Shown: positions 34,563-46,030, numbered from the stretch's first letter. The stretch is DNA of 64,000 nt from Theocolax elegans (GCA_026168455.1 CM047426.1:27711058-27775057), one strand, 5' to 3'. Numbers and translations: made by a program. Notes: generated by a model from the sequence alone, not told the origin.

Positions 34563-35790
34563 TTACAAGGTGTCCTCGGGGGCCATTGACAAGAAATTAT
34601 AGAGGGCTTCCATTCCTCTTTCTTCATTATTTCCATTTTCCTCCAATATCTGGCCATCATTTTGTGGTGTTGCTAACTTTGGTGTATAATAATCAAATTT
34701 GGCCATGTTGCATATCTTTAAGTGCTCCGTCCATTCCGCTTCTCTGATTAATTTTTCGCAAAACCAATGATATTTTGTTTTATTGCACCTTTGTTTGTTA
34801 CATATTTCTATGTGTGTTTCAAAGTGTTTCTTATTGACCCATGTTTTACATGGGACGTGATATTTTTTTAATTCATGGTGGGGGGTGTCATACGGTCGAC
34901 TTTTCTTGTAGGACTAAGTAGGCTTATAGGCGACGGCCATTTCAATTGCCCTTTTGGCATCCTCTTTGTTTACATACGTAACAAACCCGTGATAGGATGG
35001 ATGTTGATTATCGTACTTGGGTTCTTTCATTTTTACCCAATAGATGATCTCGATTTGGCCATATACTGCAAAAGTTCTTTTGAACTGTTCTTCTGACGTT
35101 CTTACTAGGTTCTAATTGGCCACTCTCCTCTGTTTCTGGATTTGGCCCCGTTGCTTCACTTAACCTTGCTTCTTCCAAAGCTTCCTCTTCTTCTTGATCT
35201 TGTCGCCATTGGTCGACAGGATTCATGGTCTGATTTATAAGTGGGCCAAGACTTATTATTGTTTTTGTTAAAGCTGCAATACTATCGAAAATGATTTCTA
35301 TCATAAAATTTGGGCCAACCGTTCGGATCTCGTGTGAGATTATCTCGCCTGTCCTTCTTATGAAATTTATCAGCATAGGCCCTATATCTTCTCGTTCGTA
35401 CAATATGGCCAGTCCACTTGGCTCGTTGGTAATAGGGTGAAGGCCAATTAATGAAACTCCTTGCAATGAGTCTCTTTCAAATATGGGTTGTGCCCGGTTG
35501 TGTGCGATGATTTGGGCATACATCTCCTCTCTCGTAGCCGTCTCATTTTTAACAATTTGATTTTCTCTGGCCATTTTATTACGTGTTTCTTCTGTTTTGA
35601 AATGGGCTACTATTCGGCCATTTCCATCATCCAGGAGTGTATTGGTATATTGTACCAGGTCGGGACAAGTGAAAAACTCCCTAACTGCTTCCGCGCTTAA
35701 CTCCGTTGGGTTTTCATATTAGATTATCAACGTATGTGGCCCTTCATTTTTAGTCGAAATTACATTCATTATTTCCATATTTTCGGCCAT
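34563..35790 (-). pseudogene. Gypsy accessory ORF B: RRM-like repeats and Cys/His fingers
   Basis: The ATG at 35790 sits four bases after a strong splice acceptor. The frame encodes about 409 codons with defects: TAA at 35719-35721, a one-base shift near 35095, and TAG at 34914-34916. Three RRM-like segments are visible. The first has HTLII, then GNGRIVAHFKTEETRNKMA. The second has SGLAILYERED, then NFMIEIIFDSIAALTKTI. The third has FKRTFAVYGQIEIIYWV, then YHGFVTYVNKEDAKRAIEM, whose GFVTYV resembles an RNP1 core. An acidic stretch (QEEEEALEEA) lies between the second and third. The C-terminus has two C-x11-H-x3-C repeats (CKTWV...HIEIC and CEKLI...HLKIC). It is predicted to bind RNA. It is not a known Gypsy gene to me, and the RRM call is by eye. 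Confidence 0.55.
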
Positions 35791-35794
35791 TTTC

Positions 35795-35815
35795 CTGTAA
35801 AAAAAAAATTAGATT
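35795..35815 (-). promoter_or_regulatory. Splice acceptor before ORF B
   Basis: On the minus strand a run of nine or more T ends in TTACAG, directly before GAAAATGG with the start codon of ORF B. It implies a spliced subgenomic mRNA, the way insect Gypsy elements express env. Confidence 0.55.
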
Positions 35816-36014
35816 AGTTAAGATATATTTGTGTGCGTTTTTTTTTTCTCAAGTTTCTGCAAAAGAAAATAATGGTAATTATTTTAATATATAAAACACT
35901 TTTAATTGTTAATAACCCATAACCTTGCCCCTTTGTTAAATTTTATGGACGACACAAGGACAAAACAATATAGCACATTTATAATATTAATGTATTCGCG
36001 TACTATACGTGAAT

Positions 36015-36689
36015 TTAATCTGTTTTTGATGTTTTTATTTTCTTGGTTAATTCTTGATTTTTAGTACACCACTTGTGGTGTACTTCCCATTGATGAGGAG
36101 ATATATTTGCGCCACGTAATTCATGTATTGGCCAGTGTTGTTCTATTTCCTTCTGCTACCATAATGTTTGTCTTTGCAACCTACATGTTTTTGTATGCAT
36201 TTCAAATACAATATCAATGTTTATTTGTCTCAAGCATGCTAATTGCAATTTTTGTGGTAAATTGCCATTTATCATCCACTTTCTGGACAGGATTTTCTTG
36301 TCTGAATATTTTGGTTTATATATGGATTCTGCTTCCTTCAATGCCTTTGCTGCTTCTTCTTCGGTAGAGTACTGTATATATGCATGAGTTGGCGTTCCTT
36401 CGGCGTTGTATAGTATTTGGTGATAGTCCAATTTATGTTCGCAATAGGGGTATGCTACCATATATGTTTTTATGGGTCCGTGATCTTGCATGAATTTGTC
36501 TACTTCGAGAGTTATGGCTATTTGCCAGTTGGCTCTTTTAAGTTTTACAGTGTCGATTCTTTCATAATAGATACCCAGGTTTGAAGGTACTTTATTAATT
36601 TCAAAATTTAAGTGTCCTCTCGTCACGTTGGTCATATTCAATAGTAGTGTAATAATCATAGGAAGGGACATAGTGAATTTGGTACACAT
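36015..36689 (-). pseudogene. Gypsy accessory ORF A: signal peptide/env-like start joined to RRM-like and finger region
   Basis: From ATG 36689 there is a hydrophobic leader (MSLPMIITLLLN). A stretch like the mature N-terminus of insect Gypsy envelope proteins follows (VPSNLGIYYERID then a conserved Trp). After about 60 residues an RRM-like pattern begins: EVDKFMQDHGPIKTYMVAY, then THAYIQYSTEEEAAKALKEAE. After YKPKYSDKK come Cys/His pairs (ACLRQ...FEMHTKTC and QWEVHHKWC) that align with those of ORF B. TAG at 36156-36158 interrupts the frame, which continues to TAA at 36015. No fusion peptide, furin site or C-terminal membrane anchor is present, so it is not a working envelope. Either env was largely replaced, or A arose by fusion. 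Confidence 0.55.
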
Positions 36690-36721
36690 TTTAAATATGT
36701 AATCAAATGTAAGGAAATTTT

Positions 36722-36742
36722 CTAATAAAATAAAATACTATT
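36722..36742 (-). promoter_or_regulatory. Splice acceptor before ORF A
   Basis: The minus strand reads TTTTATTTTATTAG at this point, about 30 bases before the ATG at 36689. It matches the place where insect Gypsy env mRNA acceptors lie, after the integrase gene. Confidence 0.45.
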
Positions 36743-36925
36743 AGTAATTACTTAAAACTAAATTGAATAATTTGCAAGCGATCTGTGTTTATTTTAAATA
36801 ATGATGATCATTTATTTGTGATAGTAAAGTATATATATATATATATATATAGTTTTATTTGATAAATTTCAATATCTTATATTGCACACATACACATATA
36901 ACTGGCACGTGAATAATATACCAAT

Positions 36926-37960
36926 TTAATCTGAATCTGCTCGCATAGGGGCCAATTTTAATTTGTTTTTATGTTTACATATACGTGTACCATTTGGTCT
37001 TTCTAGTATGACATTCTCCCGCCCTCTAATCTCGACTACCTTGTAAGGGGTATTATAATAAGGGCTGGCTTTGTTATCTCGTTTTTCATTGATTACACTA
37101 ACTAGATCTCCTACCTTCAGGTCAAGGTGTCTAGCTGTTTGATCGTATCTTTCCTTCATTTAAGTTTAGCTTCAATTTGATTTTGTCCCGCTAAAATTTT
37201 CATTTCGTTTAGTCTAACCATTAAATCCCTTCAATATATATTATAAGTCCTTAATTTTTCCTCACTTGGTATATATAATGGGAAACGCGCTCTACGACCG
37301 AAAACAAGTTCGAAAGGTGTAAACTTGGTGGATTTGTGTTCGCTCGTATTGTATGTAAATGTCGCAAAGGGGGCTAACCTGTCCCAGTCATCAAATTTGT
37401 CAGAATATTGTCTAATAAAATCTACAAGCGGAGCATGGCTACGTTCAAGTGACCCATTAGTTTGTGGCCTGTAGCCGGATGTGGTTAGATGATTTATTTT
37501 AAAAATACGTAGCATCTCTTCTACTATGTCTGATAAAAAAACTTTTATGTCTGTCTGATAAGATAGCACGGGGAGCACCATATTGGCAAATAAGGTGTTT
37601 CACCAACGCGTCTGCAATTGTGGTGGCCCTTAGGTCTTTAATAGGTACTGCAATTAAGTATTTTGTTACGGTTACATTGCATGGTTAGTAAGTGGTTATT
37701 TCCGCTTGGTGTTGTTCTCAATTTGCCTACCGTGTCTATGCTTACTTTATCGAAAGCTTCGATAGGTGTGTCTGTAATTATCATGGGTTCTTTTGTTTTT
37801 AATCTATGAATTTTTTTCTCTTGACAGCTTTGACATGTCCTTATATAGTCCAATACATCGTTATGCATTCTCGGCCAATAGTATCTTTCTCTTATTTTCT
37901 GGTATGTCTGGTTGATTCCTTTATGTCCTCCTATTAGGCTGTCATGTAGTGCACTAATGA
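36926..37960 (-). pseudogene. Gypsy integrase, host copy
   Basis: The zinc-binding HHCC domain is intact (HDSLIGGHKG ... TCQSCQEKKIH, about 37949-37818), followed by the start of the core (SIDTVGKL). The core then shifts frame near 37680 and again near 37545. The last part (37581-37231) has HLTTSGYRPQTNGSLERSH with the catalytic Glu and a FGRRARFP end. A further frame (37159-36926) is the C-terminal domain: LKVGDLVSV and YKVVEIRGRENVILE. All parts are present, with at least two frameshifts and one gap between frames. Confidence 0.75.
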
Positions 37961-39352
37961 TGTTCTTCCTTTGCTCTAGCGTGGGTAATTCTACCTTACC
38001 GTAACATACTGTAACTTTGATGGGTGTCCTTGTAAATGTTTTTGTTAGTAATTCGGTTAATAAGCCGGGTTCCAGAGAGTCGGCAAAATCCCCTCTTCGA
38101 CTTATTCGAATTGATGTTAAATTTTTATTCAACAATGTAATTTTTAGATTATTTAAACATTTGTTTATAGCTGTAGGTTGTAATGCATCGTAATATTTGT
38201 TCTTAACTATGACTGTAAGTACGTTGTGGTTTTTATAAGGAGTTATGAGCACTTGTCCAACCTTAGGGCGTTTTTGTTTTAGAGCTTTTGGATCGATTGC
38301 TCCGATTTCTTGTAATAGTCTCATTGTAGAGGTAGTCACTTCACAGTCCTGAGAGCAAAAATGTACTAAATTATCCCTCTTATAAGTAAGACACTGGCTA
38401 GTTGTCGTTATGTTGTTATCCAAAATTCGCATTTGTTGGTGGACTGGTTCCGAGTCACTTGAAGTGGTCTGCTGTGTAGTGTATATTTCTATGTTGTCTA
38501 CGTTCGGTCTTATTGACATAGGAAATGGACAGATTAATGGTACATTTTCATCAATTGGTGGTTGACTAAAGTTTATTTGTACTGACGAATCGTCTTCCGG
38601 GTCCTCTGGAAGATCACTGAGTTTTTGGAATTTTGTTTTCCTGACACTGTTCTTCGCTGAACTAACCATTGGTGTACTGTTTGCCTTAGGCATACCTGCT
38701 CTTACGCTTGGAGTAACAGATATAGCCCTAGGAGCGCTTACAGGTACAAGTGAATTATCTCTTTCATCGTCAGCTTCATCGCTGGACGATTTATCAGCTT
38801 GTTGGGAGATTTGTGTCGTAGGTCTAACCTCTTGTGAACCTAAGGTGGGTTTTGCGCAATCTATGTTTTCCGCTACTTGTTTTCGCAGTGCTTTCTGTTC
38901 TGCATCTCTTTCTCTTATTTCTTGCGCTATCTTTCTTGTTTTCTCTTCTAAAGAAGCTATTATCTCTTCCATCTTGCTGCTCCATCTGAATTCGTCTCCA
39001 ACTAGGTTTTCTTCCATGTCATCCAATTGGTCTCGTAGTTCTGGGTCAGCCATTTCCCCTTCAGATAGATGTGTTAGTTCCAATTCCATTGGCTGTTCAT
39101 TTTCTTCTATATCTGAAGTTATTTCTTCTCTTGTACTGCTATTAAAGTCGAAGTCTGTTGCATTAGTCTTTTCCTCATCGATTGGTTAAATCTGTCAATT
39201 GATTTTTGTATTGAATTCTTTAATGTAGGTTCGTATGGTCTTTGAGAAGTCTCAAATACATTGTCCTCTAATTCTGAACTATTTGGGCTCTCTTCTTCAC
39301 TCTCGCTGGGGGGTGCAGGTGTCACTTCTATTGCGACATCGCTTCTAGGCAC
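37961..39352 (-). pseudogene. Long RNase H-integrase linker with macrodomain-like segment
   Basis: Between RNase H and the integrase zinc finger the frame runs for several hundred residues. An acidic/coiled part comes first (MELELTHLSEGEMAD..., SSKMEEIIASLEEKTRKIAQ). From about 38375 to 37995 comes a segment following the macrodomain pattern seen in some arthropod Gypsy pol proteins: LVHFCSQDCEV, KVGQVLITPY, VIVKNKYYDAL, and IRISRRGDFADSLEPG at the place of the usual GCGLDGL loop, then IKVTVCYG. Ligand-loop residues are changed, so ADP-ribose binding is doubtful. A frameshift separates 39352-39119 from 39089. Confidence 0.55.
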
Positions 39353-42029
39353 GTTTGAGTCCGTATTTGTGTCGGTTAGTGATTTTTCTTCCTGCGGTTA
39401 TCTCATTCCGAAGGCAGCTTGTCCTTGGGTCACGTATAGGTGGTGGTTGATCACTAGTGTAGTATGAGTCTGATTCTTTAGTGGTAGTAGGTTGGTCTAA
39501 ATCAGTGAGTCTTTCTGATAGATTGACTCTTAAAGAGTCTTCGATTTGCTCTGATTCAAATCTGGTTCTTTCACTAAAAGTGGTGGGTCTGTTCGTAGTT
39601 ACTCTCTCATGTGCTTTTAATTCTCCTTTCGATTGTTTGATAGGCTTATTTGCCCTTAGAGCCGGTATCGTGGTTTCCTTGGGTATGTTGGATGGAGTAG
39701 TCATTTGTGTTGTTTTAGATCTAGTGCGTTTTGCAATTACACTGTGGTCTAACTTCGGCGATTCTTTCGATGTTTTAGAGCCTATTGGTCTACCTCTTTT
39801 CTTTGCGGAATCAGTCAGGCCTGTCTTTGTGGATGGTTGTGGCGTTGAGGTAGCTGCTTTGCTAGTGGATGGTCTTGGTTCAATGGTTGGTTTAGTCTTC
39901 TTTTCTTTTGGTGGCTTTCCTTCTTCTATCACCATAACCTTCAGCGTTGGTAGTACCGCATTTACTTCTTCTTCTGTAAGTTTTTGTTCCGCTATTTCAT
40001 TGTCTTCTGGTTCTTCTGGATATCTGGATAATGCATCAGCATTAATATTCAGTTTTCCGGGTTTGTATTTAAATATATAGTGGTAGTCGGTAAATTTAAA
40101 CATCCATCTCATTAGTCTGCTACCTGGGTCTTTTCTATTGTGCATCCATGTCAATGGTTCGTGATCTGCCTGTAATATAAATTGATTACAAAGCAGATAT
40201 GGTCTAAAGTGATGCATTGCATAAATGGCTGCAAGACATTCCTTTTCCGTCGTGCTATAATTCCTCTCTGGTTTCGTTAATGTCCGTGATAAATATGCCA
40301 CGGGATGATCAAATCCATCTTTTTCTTGGCTTAAAACGGCTCCAATTGCATAATCAGAGGCATCGGTTGTAAGGGTAAATATTTTATTCAAATCAGGGTG
40401 TATTAAAATAGGTTCCCTAAGTAAGTGTCCTTTTAATTCTTGGAAGGCGCTTTCCTGTTCCGGCCCCCATTTGAATTTGATGTCTTTTTTTAATAAATCG
40501 TTTAATGGTTTAGCGATTTTCGAGTAATCTTGAATGAATCGGCGATAGTAACCTGCCAACCCAAGAAAAGATCGAACTCCTCTCTGGTTATTAGGTGTAG
40601 GAAAATTATTTACAGCGGATAACTTCCCTTTTTCAGGTTGAATGCCACCTGCCTTTATTACGTGGCCTAAGAAAATAACTTCTTTCCTTAGGAAGTCCAC
40701 TTTATCCGGTTGTAAAACAAGGTTTGCTGCTCTTAATCTGTCAAATAAAAGTCTCACTTTTCTTTCGTGTTCTTGTAGGTCTCTAGCATAGACTATAATG
40801 TCATCTAGGTATACGAGCATTTTTATATTTAAGAGTCCTCTTAGCACTTTGTCCATTAGTCTTTGAAAGGTTGCGGGTGCACTCTTCAGTCCTTCGGGCA
40901 TTCTGATGTATTGATAATGACCTCTAGGCGTTGAAAAAGCAGTCTTAGGTTTATCTTTTTCGGCCATAGGTATTTGTTGAAATCCAGATGCTAAATCGAA
41001 CACTGAGAAATAGGTTGAATTGGCGAACTTGTCCAGCATGTCCGCCATATTTGGTAATGGATAAGAATCTCCGATAGTTTTCTTATTCAGTTCCCTGAAG
41101 TCAATCACCATTCACCACCTCTTATTGCCTTTACTGTCGGATCTTTTCGGCAGTATCCATACTGGACTTTGATACGGTGAATTGGATGGTTCAATTATTT
41201 TATCTTTCAACTGTTTGTTTATAAAGTCCTGGATTAAGTCCTTATGTAATTGGGGGTACCTATATTGTTTTGTGTGTATAGGTATATCGTCTGTAGTGGG
41301 GATTTCATGTGCCACTTCATGTGTGCATGTCAACGGTTCCCCCGGTATTAAGAATACATCACTATATTCTTCTATGAGTTTGTAAACACTTTCTTGTTCC
41401 TCTACATTCAAATGATCCTTGTTAAACATTTGTTTAATTTGATAGATTCGTTGCGCCCTTATCAATTTCGGCGGTTCTAGTTCTAACTCACTCTCGGAGT
41501 AAAATGTCGGTTGTATGTATTCAAATGGCAGAATCACCTTAGGGTCTATTTCTATGGTAACGTCTTCGTTACTTGTATTTATTGCGTATATATGGCATGT
41601 ATTGTTTTCATTTTTAACTATACCTTCTCCTAAATAAACATCTGGGACAACTACATTTATTTGTGGTAAATATCCTTCTTTCAACTGTGTATTGACTAAA
41701 TTTATTTTTATCACTTGTCTGTTTCGTGCTTTTATTGTGGACTTTAGTTGTCCATTACCATTTTCATCATAGTCTTGTTTTAAATGGCGGTCAGGTCTTA
41801 ATTGTAAATTTCCTAGATTTCTGAGTTTCTCATCTATACTAGTTTGGTCTAAAGTTTCTCTTTCCTCATACATGTTGGGAAGAAAAGTGTCTTCTAATAA
41901 ATATTGGTATCTATCCCTGGCGATTAAAGGGTATTGATATAGTTTCTGATTGTTCGATGTATTTGTAGGTTCCTTTCTTACTGGGACCTCGGGTTCGGTT
42001 TGTAAAAACTGGTATTGGATGCATGACAT
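39345..42029 (-). pseudogene. Gypsy reverse transcriptase-RNase H, host copy
   Basis: The frame 42029-41115 holds the pre-RT linker and the RT start (HEIPTTDDIPIHTKQYRYP, SPYQSPVWILPKR). A TGA at 41112-41114 stands where an Arg codon is normal. The frame then continues to 39345: MVIDFRELNKKT, FDLASGFQQIPM, LVYLDDIIVYA (catalytic YLDD), FLGLAGYYRRFI, RNase H with TTDASDYAIGAVLSQ, STTEKECLAAIYA and QADHEPLTW, and NINADALSR. A basic Ser/Pro tail with an AT-hook-like KKRGRPIGSK follows. Apart from the TGA this part is well preserved. Confidence 0.85.
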
Positions 42030-42440
42030 CGCCGCTGATCATCAATGCATTTTTGTAGTAAGAAATAACGGCTTCTTCGTCCTTAAGAAATTTTCTCCCC
42101 AGTATACCGTCTTGTTTAATAGGGAAATTGTCTCGTACAACATGAAATGGAACTGGTTTCCCGGCAATTCCTAACCATGTTAGTCCTATAGTTTGTATTG
42201 TTTCTGAGGTAATGCCGCTTAATTCTCTTGTAATCTCAAGGTCAACTAGGCAGTGTCAACTAGGCATCCTAGTGCGGAAAACTTCACTAAGTTTACTGAA
42301 GCTCCATTGTCTACCATGAATACCATCCATGGGTTTCTTCCATCCGGTACATGCATTCTCACACTAGTGGGTTCGTTGTCATCTATATTCTCGACAATAG
42401 GTCCTGGACAGAAGATATTTTCCTCTGTTTCATATTCATA
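42020..42440 (-). pseudogene. Gypsy retropepsin, host copy
   Basis: Minus frames between gag and RT show VFMVDNGASVNLVKFSALG, a D-x-G-A active site, then a shifted frame with GITSETIQTIGLTWLG and GILGRKFL, the usual second block. The shift coincides with a short tandem duplication of TCAACTAGGC at 42241-42265. The frame starts inside the end of gag, so it was expressed by frameshift. Confidence 0.65.
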
Positions 42441-43798
42441 AGGGACGAAACCTTCATGACCGAGTTGTTCCCTTGGTTCGAAGTAATTGATTGAGTGGGA
42501 TTCATTGTGCCACTCTGATGTTGGTGCATGTTCATATTCGGGGTCGAGGTCGTATGAACATTTTCGTTCATTGTCGTAGTATTGTTGATATCTCGGCTGA
42601 TGTTCATAGGCTGGATAGCAAGGTGATTCATACCCTCCTGAATTCCAGTCATATCCTGTGGGTTCATAAACATTGTATTCGTATATGCCACCTGGTTCGT
42701 AGTCGTAGGCGTAGTCATAAGATTCGTCTTGGTCTGGGTCATAGGTTGTGATGGTGTATATTGATTCGGGCTCGCCATGGTTGAATTGGGGCGAGCCCCT
42801 TGGTAGTTTAAATGTTGATTAAAATTTGATCTCTGTTGATTTGGGTTTGGTGGGTAACCTTGTTGTCTTTGGTTTCTATAATATCCACCATTTTGATTTG
42901 GGTTAAATAATCTGGGATCGGCGTAGAGATTTCTTCTGTTTGGCCCTTGTTGATTATAACGAGATTGCTCGAAATTCCGTTGCATTCCCTCATTGATTTG
43001 CATGCTGAAATTTGTAGGTTGGTAATTTGATTGATAATTACCCTGTCTTGTATAATTTTTATTCTGGTTTGAGGAGTACTGCTTTTTGTTTGCTGAAGAA
43101 AATTCGGATCTTTCCCAATCATCTTCTGTGTGCGATTGATTCCTTAAATCTGGCAAGATTTTTGCGTCCATTCTTGTCTCTATTCTAACTGCTATTTCGT
43201 AGGCTTCTTCTAATGTTTTAGGTCTTTGTGCGTCTACTAATGTAGCTATAGATGCTGGTAAAGCCTTGATAAATACATCAATAGCTGTTTCCTTTAAGGG
43301 CATAATCATCAAGTTCAGCTGGTCATTTGTAGGTTTAGGATGTCTATCCAGAAGCGAATTCTTGGCTCCACTGAGTAATATGTTTAGTTTATCATACAAA
43401 TATCCTATAGTATCTCCTTGTCTCATTCTTAATTCGTTAATTTTTCCTGTATAATAGGAATAGTTTTTGCCAGGTGCAAATCTTGTTCGTAAGACTTGTA
43501 TTAAGTCGTCTGTTGTATTTATTGTTTTTCCACATGTACAGCCTCTTGCACTTCCTTGTAACTTATTTAAAATAACTGCCAAATAAGGCTTTATCTGTGT
43601 CTCATCTATGGTTGATGCTCCATTCCTAATATCCTGAATGAAGTCTTTCAATGGCATGTCTTGACCATCGAAATATCTTATGCCCATTAAGGCATTTTGT
43701 AAGGTAAATCCATGAGCCAGTGTGTTAGCCATATTTGTAGTTGCCGTTAAGGCTTGTAAGGTCTCGTTGGGGTTCATTGCTTGTTGATTGTCTGGCAT
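42383..43798 (-). CDS. Gypsy Gag, host copy
   Basis: Open from the first ATG at 43798 to 42383 (about 471 residues); the frame stays open a little further upstream without an ATG. The N-terminal two thirds is capsid-like: GIRYFDGQDMPLKDFIQDI, TQIKPYLAVILNKLQGSA, LRTRFAPGKNYSYYTGKI and LRMRQGDTIGYLYDKL, ending with EEAYEIAVRIE. The C-terminal third is rich in Asn, Gln and Pro without a CCHC knuckle, as in env-bearing insect Gypsy elements. It would form the particle shell. No internal stop is seen. Confidence 0.8.
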   Translation of the reverse strand: MPDNQQAMNPNETLQALTATTNMANTLAHGFTLQNALMGIRYFDGQDMPLKDFIQDIRNGASTIDETQIKPYLAVILNKLQGSARGCTCGKTINTTDDLIQVLRTRFAPGKNYSYYTGKINELRMRQGDTIGYLYDKLNILLSGAKNSLLDRHPKPTNDQLNLMIMPLKETAIDVFIKALPASIATLVDAQRPKTLEEAYEIAVRIETRMDAKILPDLRNQSHTEDDWERSEFSSANKKQYSSNQNKNYTRQGNYQSNYQPTNFSMQINEGMQRNFEQSRYNQQGPNRRNLYADPRLFNPNQNGGYYRNQRQQGYPPNPNQQRSNFNQHLNYQGARPNSTMASPNQYTPSQPMTQTKTNLMTTPTTTNQVAYTNTMFMNPQDMTGIQEGMNHLAIQPMNISRDINNTTTMNENVHTTSTPNMNMHQHQSGTMNPTQSITSNQGNNSVMKVSSLMNMKQRKISSVQDLLSRI

Positions 43799-46030
43799 GT
43801 TATCCAAAAATTCCTCTGGTATTATATTAATAAAAGAAGCTGGCTGATTTGCCGCTGCCAGTGTAATTTATTTAAATTTCCTTATTAATCTAGGTTTAAT
43901 CAAGTCTAAGTCTTCTATGATTCTCTAAATCTAACCTCTAATTCAAATTAAATGATTGAGTTTAACTCAATTATGAAGTAAAAAAAAAAAAATAAAATCG
44001 CGAAAAATAAAATCAAAAACGGAAACTGAACTATTGAATATAAAATTCCCGTATATTATAAAAGAAAGGGGAAGAAAATAAGGAGAAATGGGAAAATTTT
44101 CCAAGTCTGAATGTGCAAAAGTTTCACAAAAACACAATGAAACTTATATGAAACATATATGGAGGCAACAACTTATATGTAATTCAATTATTTATTCAAC
44201 AGGCTGGTACACATATATTTCACAAAAACAAAACGAAACTTCCTAATAGGGTAGCGCTGGGTATGTCGGGGTTAATGCTTGGTCTTAAAACTTAATATAA
44301 TATAGGATCTGAAATGTATATATTTATATGCGCACAAATAATTAATTTTTTTTTTCTTTTAATTATATATATATATATATATATGTATGATTAATAATAA
44401 AATAACAATTATAAAATATTGGTTAATTAAAAATACGTGATAATCCAAAATATTTATTATACTATAAAATTGTTAAATCCCATATAATAAAAAAAATTCC
44501 AACAACTGAAAGTTAAGTTTATAATTTAGTTGTATTATTTAATTTTATTTAAATTAGACAAAATTATTGAAGTATAATTATTTGCAATAAAATTTTTGTT
44601 ATATAATAAATTAGTTTGTTGACTCAAGCGCGACTTTATTATTTATTCAATTAGTTAATAGTATTAAATTTAGATCAAATGTTCAATATCAAAAATTTCA
44701 ATAATAGTTAATTATTAAATAATACCAACCGCTTTGAACAATATTTATTTATTTATTTAAAGAAAATTTGCAAAAATAAATTTGTAAAATAAAATTTAAA
44801 GGATCGTGTTAAGTATAGTATTCAAGTGATAAAGCGAAACAACGTAACGAACTAAGAATCAGGTTCCGTATTCCGACGTAGGTACGTTCCGAAATCTCAA
44901 GTAATGTAAAGTGTAGACCCACGCGTCGTTGCGCGAATAACCCCCATATATGCGCGTCCCTTCTTGCAGACCGCACCCTTAACTGTGTTTTGACAGCTCG
45001 ACTGTTTAGTTTGTTTAATTAATTATCAAACTTTAATTTAAATGTATTTTGATGAAGATATTTTGAAGTGAGGGAAAAAATGAAGTTACAACGTTGTGAT
45101 ATTTCTTCCAGAAATTCAGATACGTATAACACTTGCTATATATATATATGTTTGTATTTTAAGTTTCCTTTAAGGACAATTTTCTTTGTGAAAAATTTTC
45201 TTAAATTTGTTTTAGGATAATAAATAGGTAGATCCAGAAGAATAAAAGTCAATTTTGTGGATTAAATTTACTGCTCAAGCTTAATCATATTAACAAAATC
45301 AAGTTAATAACTCTATAACGGCACCTTTGATTTCAAACAGCTACATGTAATAGTTTAATTCTGTAAGTTTAATTAACTTATTATTATATTTATTTGTTAA
45401 AGCAACCTGGTAATTAGAAGGGATTAATTTAATGATAAAAAAAAACTGATTATAATTTAATAATTTCAAACGCATCAAAAGTTAAAGTATTTACTTATTT
45501 TACTAATTAGTGTGTGTTTGTTTTGCTATTATTTATTACTTTCAAATTGGGATTTATACCTTTAGTAAATAGTAATCACAATTAAAGCGCATAATTAATG
45601 CGCATAATTCAAGCAAAACCGAAGGAAGCAATTAGACTCAACTCTGATTATCCCTTACCGTCGATTAAGGAACTGGTTCGGTTACTATGCTCAAAATACT
45701 TATTATTATTTAACGATTATAAATTTACTAAACGCGTTTAAATGTACAATAAGAATTGATAAATTCAAGAAATATCAAATATCTTTCAAGTATTTAGTGT
45801 ATGTTAGGAAATTTTCTGAAAAAGGTTAAGGTTTGATTTATTTTTACTTATTACATCAAAATAATTGGATATCTGAATAGTAAATTTAGAAGGATCCCTT
45901 CCTTAGAAAGTGATTTAATAATTTCTTGGGTTGACACGAGCCAATTTTCCAAAATTCGTTCTTTAGAATCTCCCGAGTGTTTAGAGAACGCTTCTAGTAT
46001 GGGTTTGTATATCTATATATATGAAATTTT
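43799..46030 (-). other. Gypsy leader, part next to gag
   Basis: A+T-rich untranslated leader between gag and the I-like insertion. It has no convincing ORF. A GC-richer patch lies at about 44830-44990. The block at 45891-46020, with CCGAGTGTTTAGAGAACGCTTC, recurs in diverged form at 52862-53010 on the other side of the insertion. Confidence 0.5.

Noticed and set aside
39481..40080. 199-codon plus-strand ORF
   Set aside because: It is antisense to the well-supported Gypsy RNase H tail and linker; a shadow frame.
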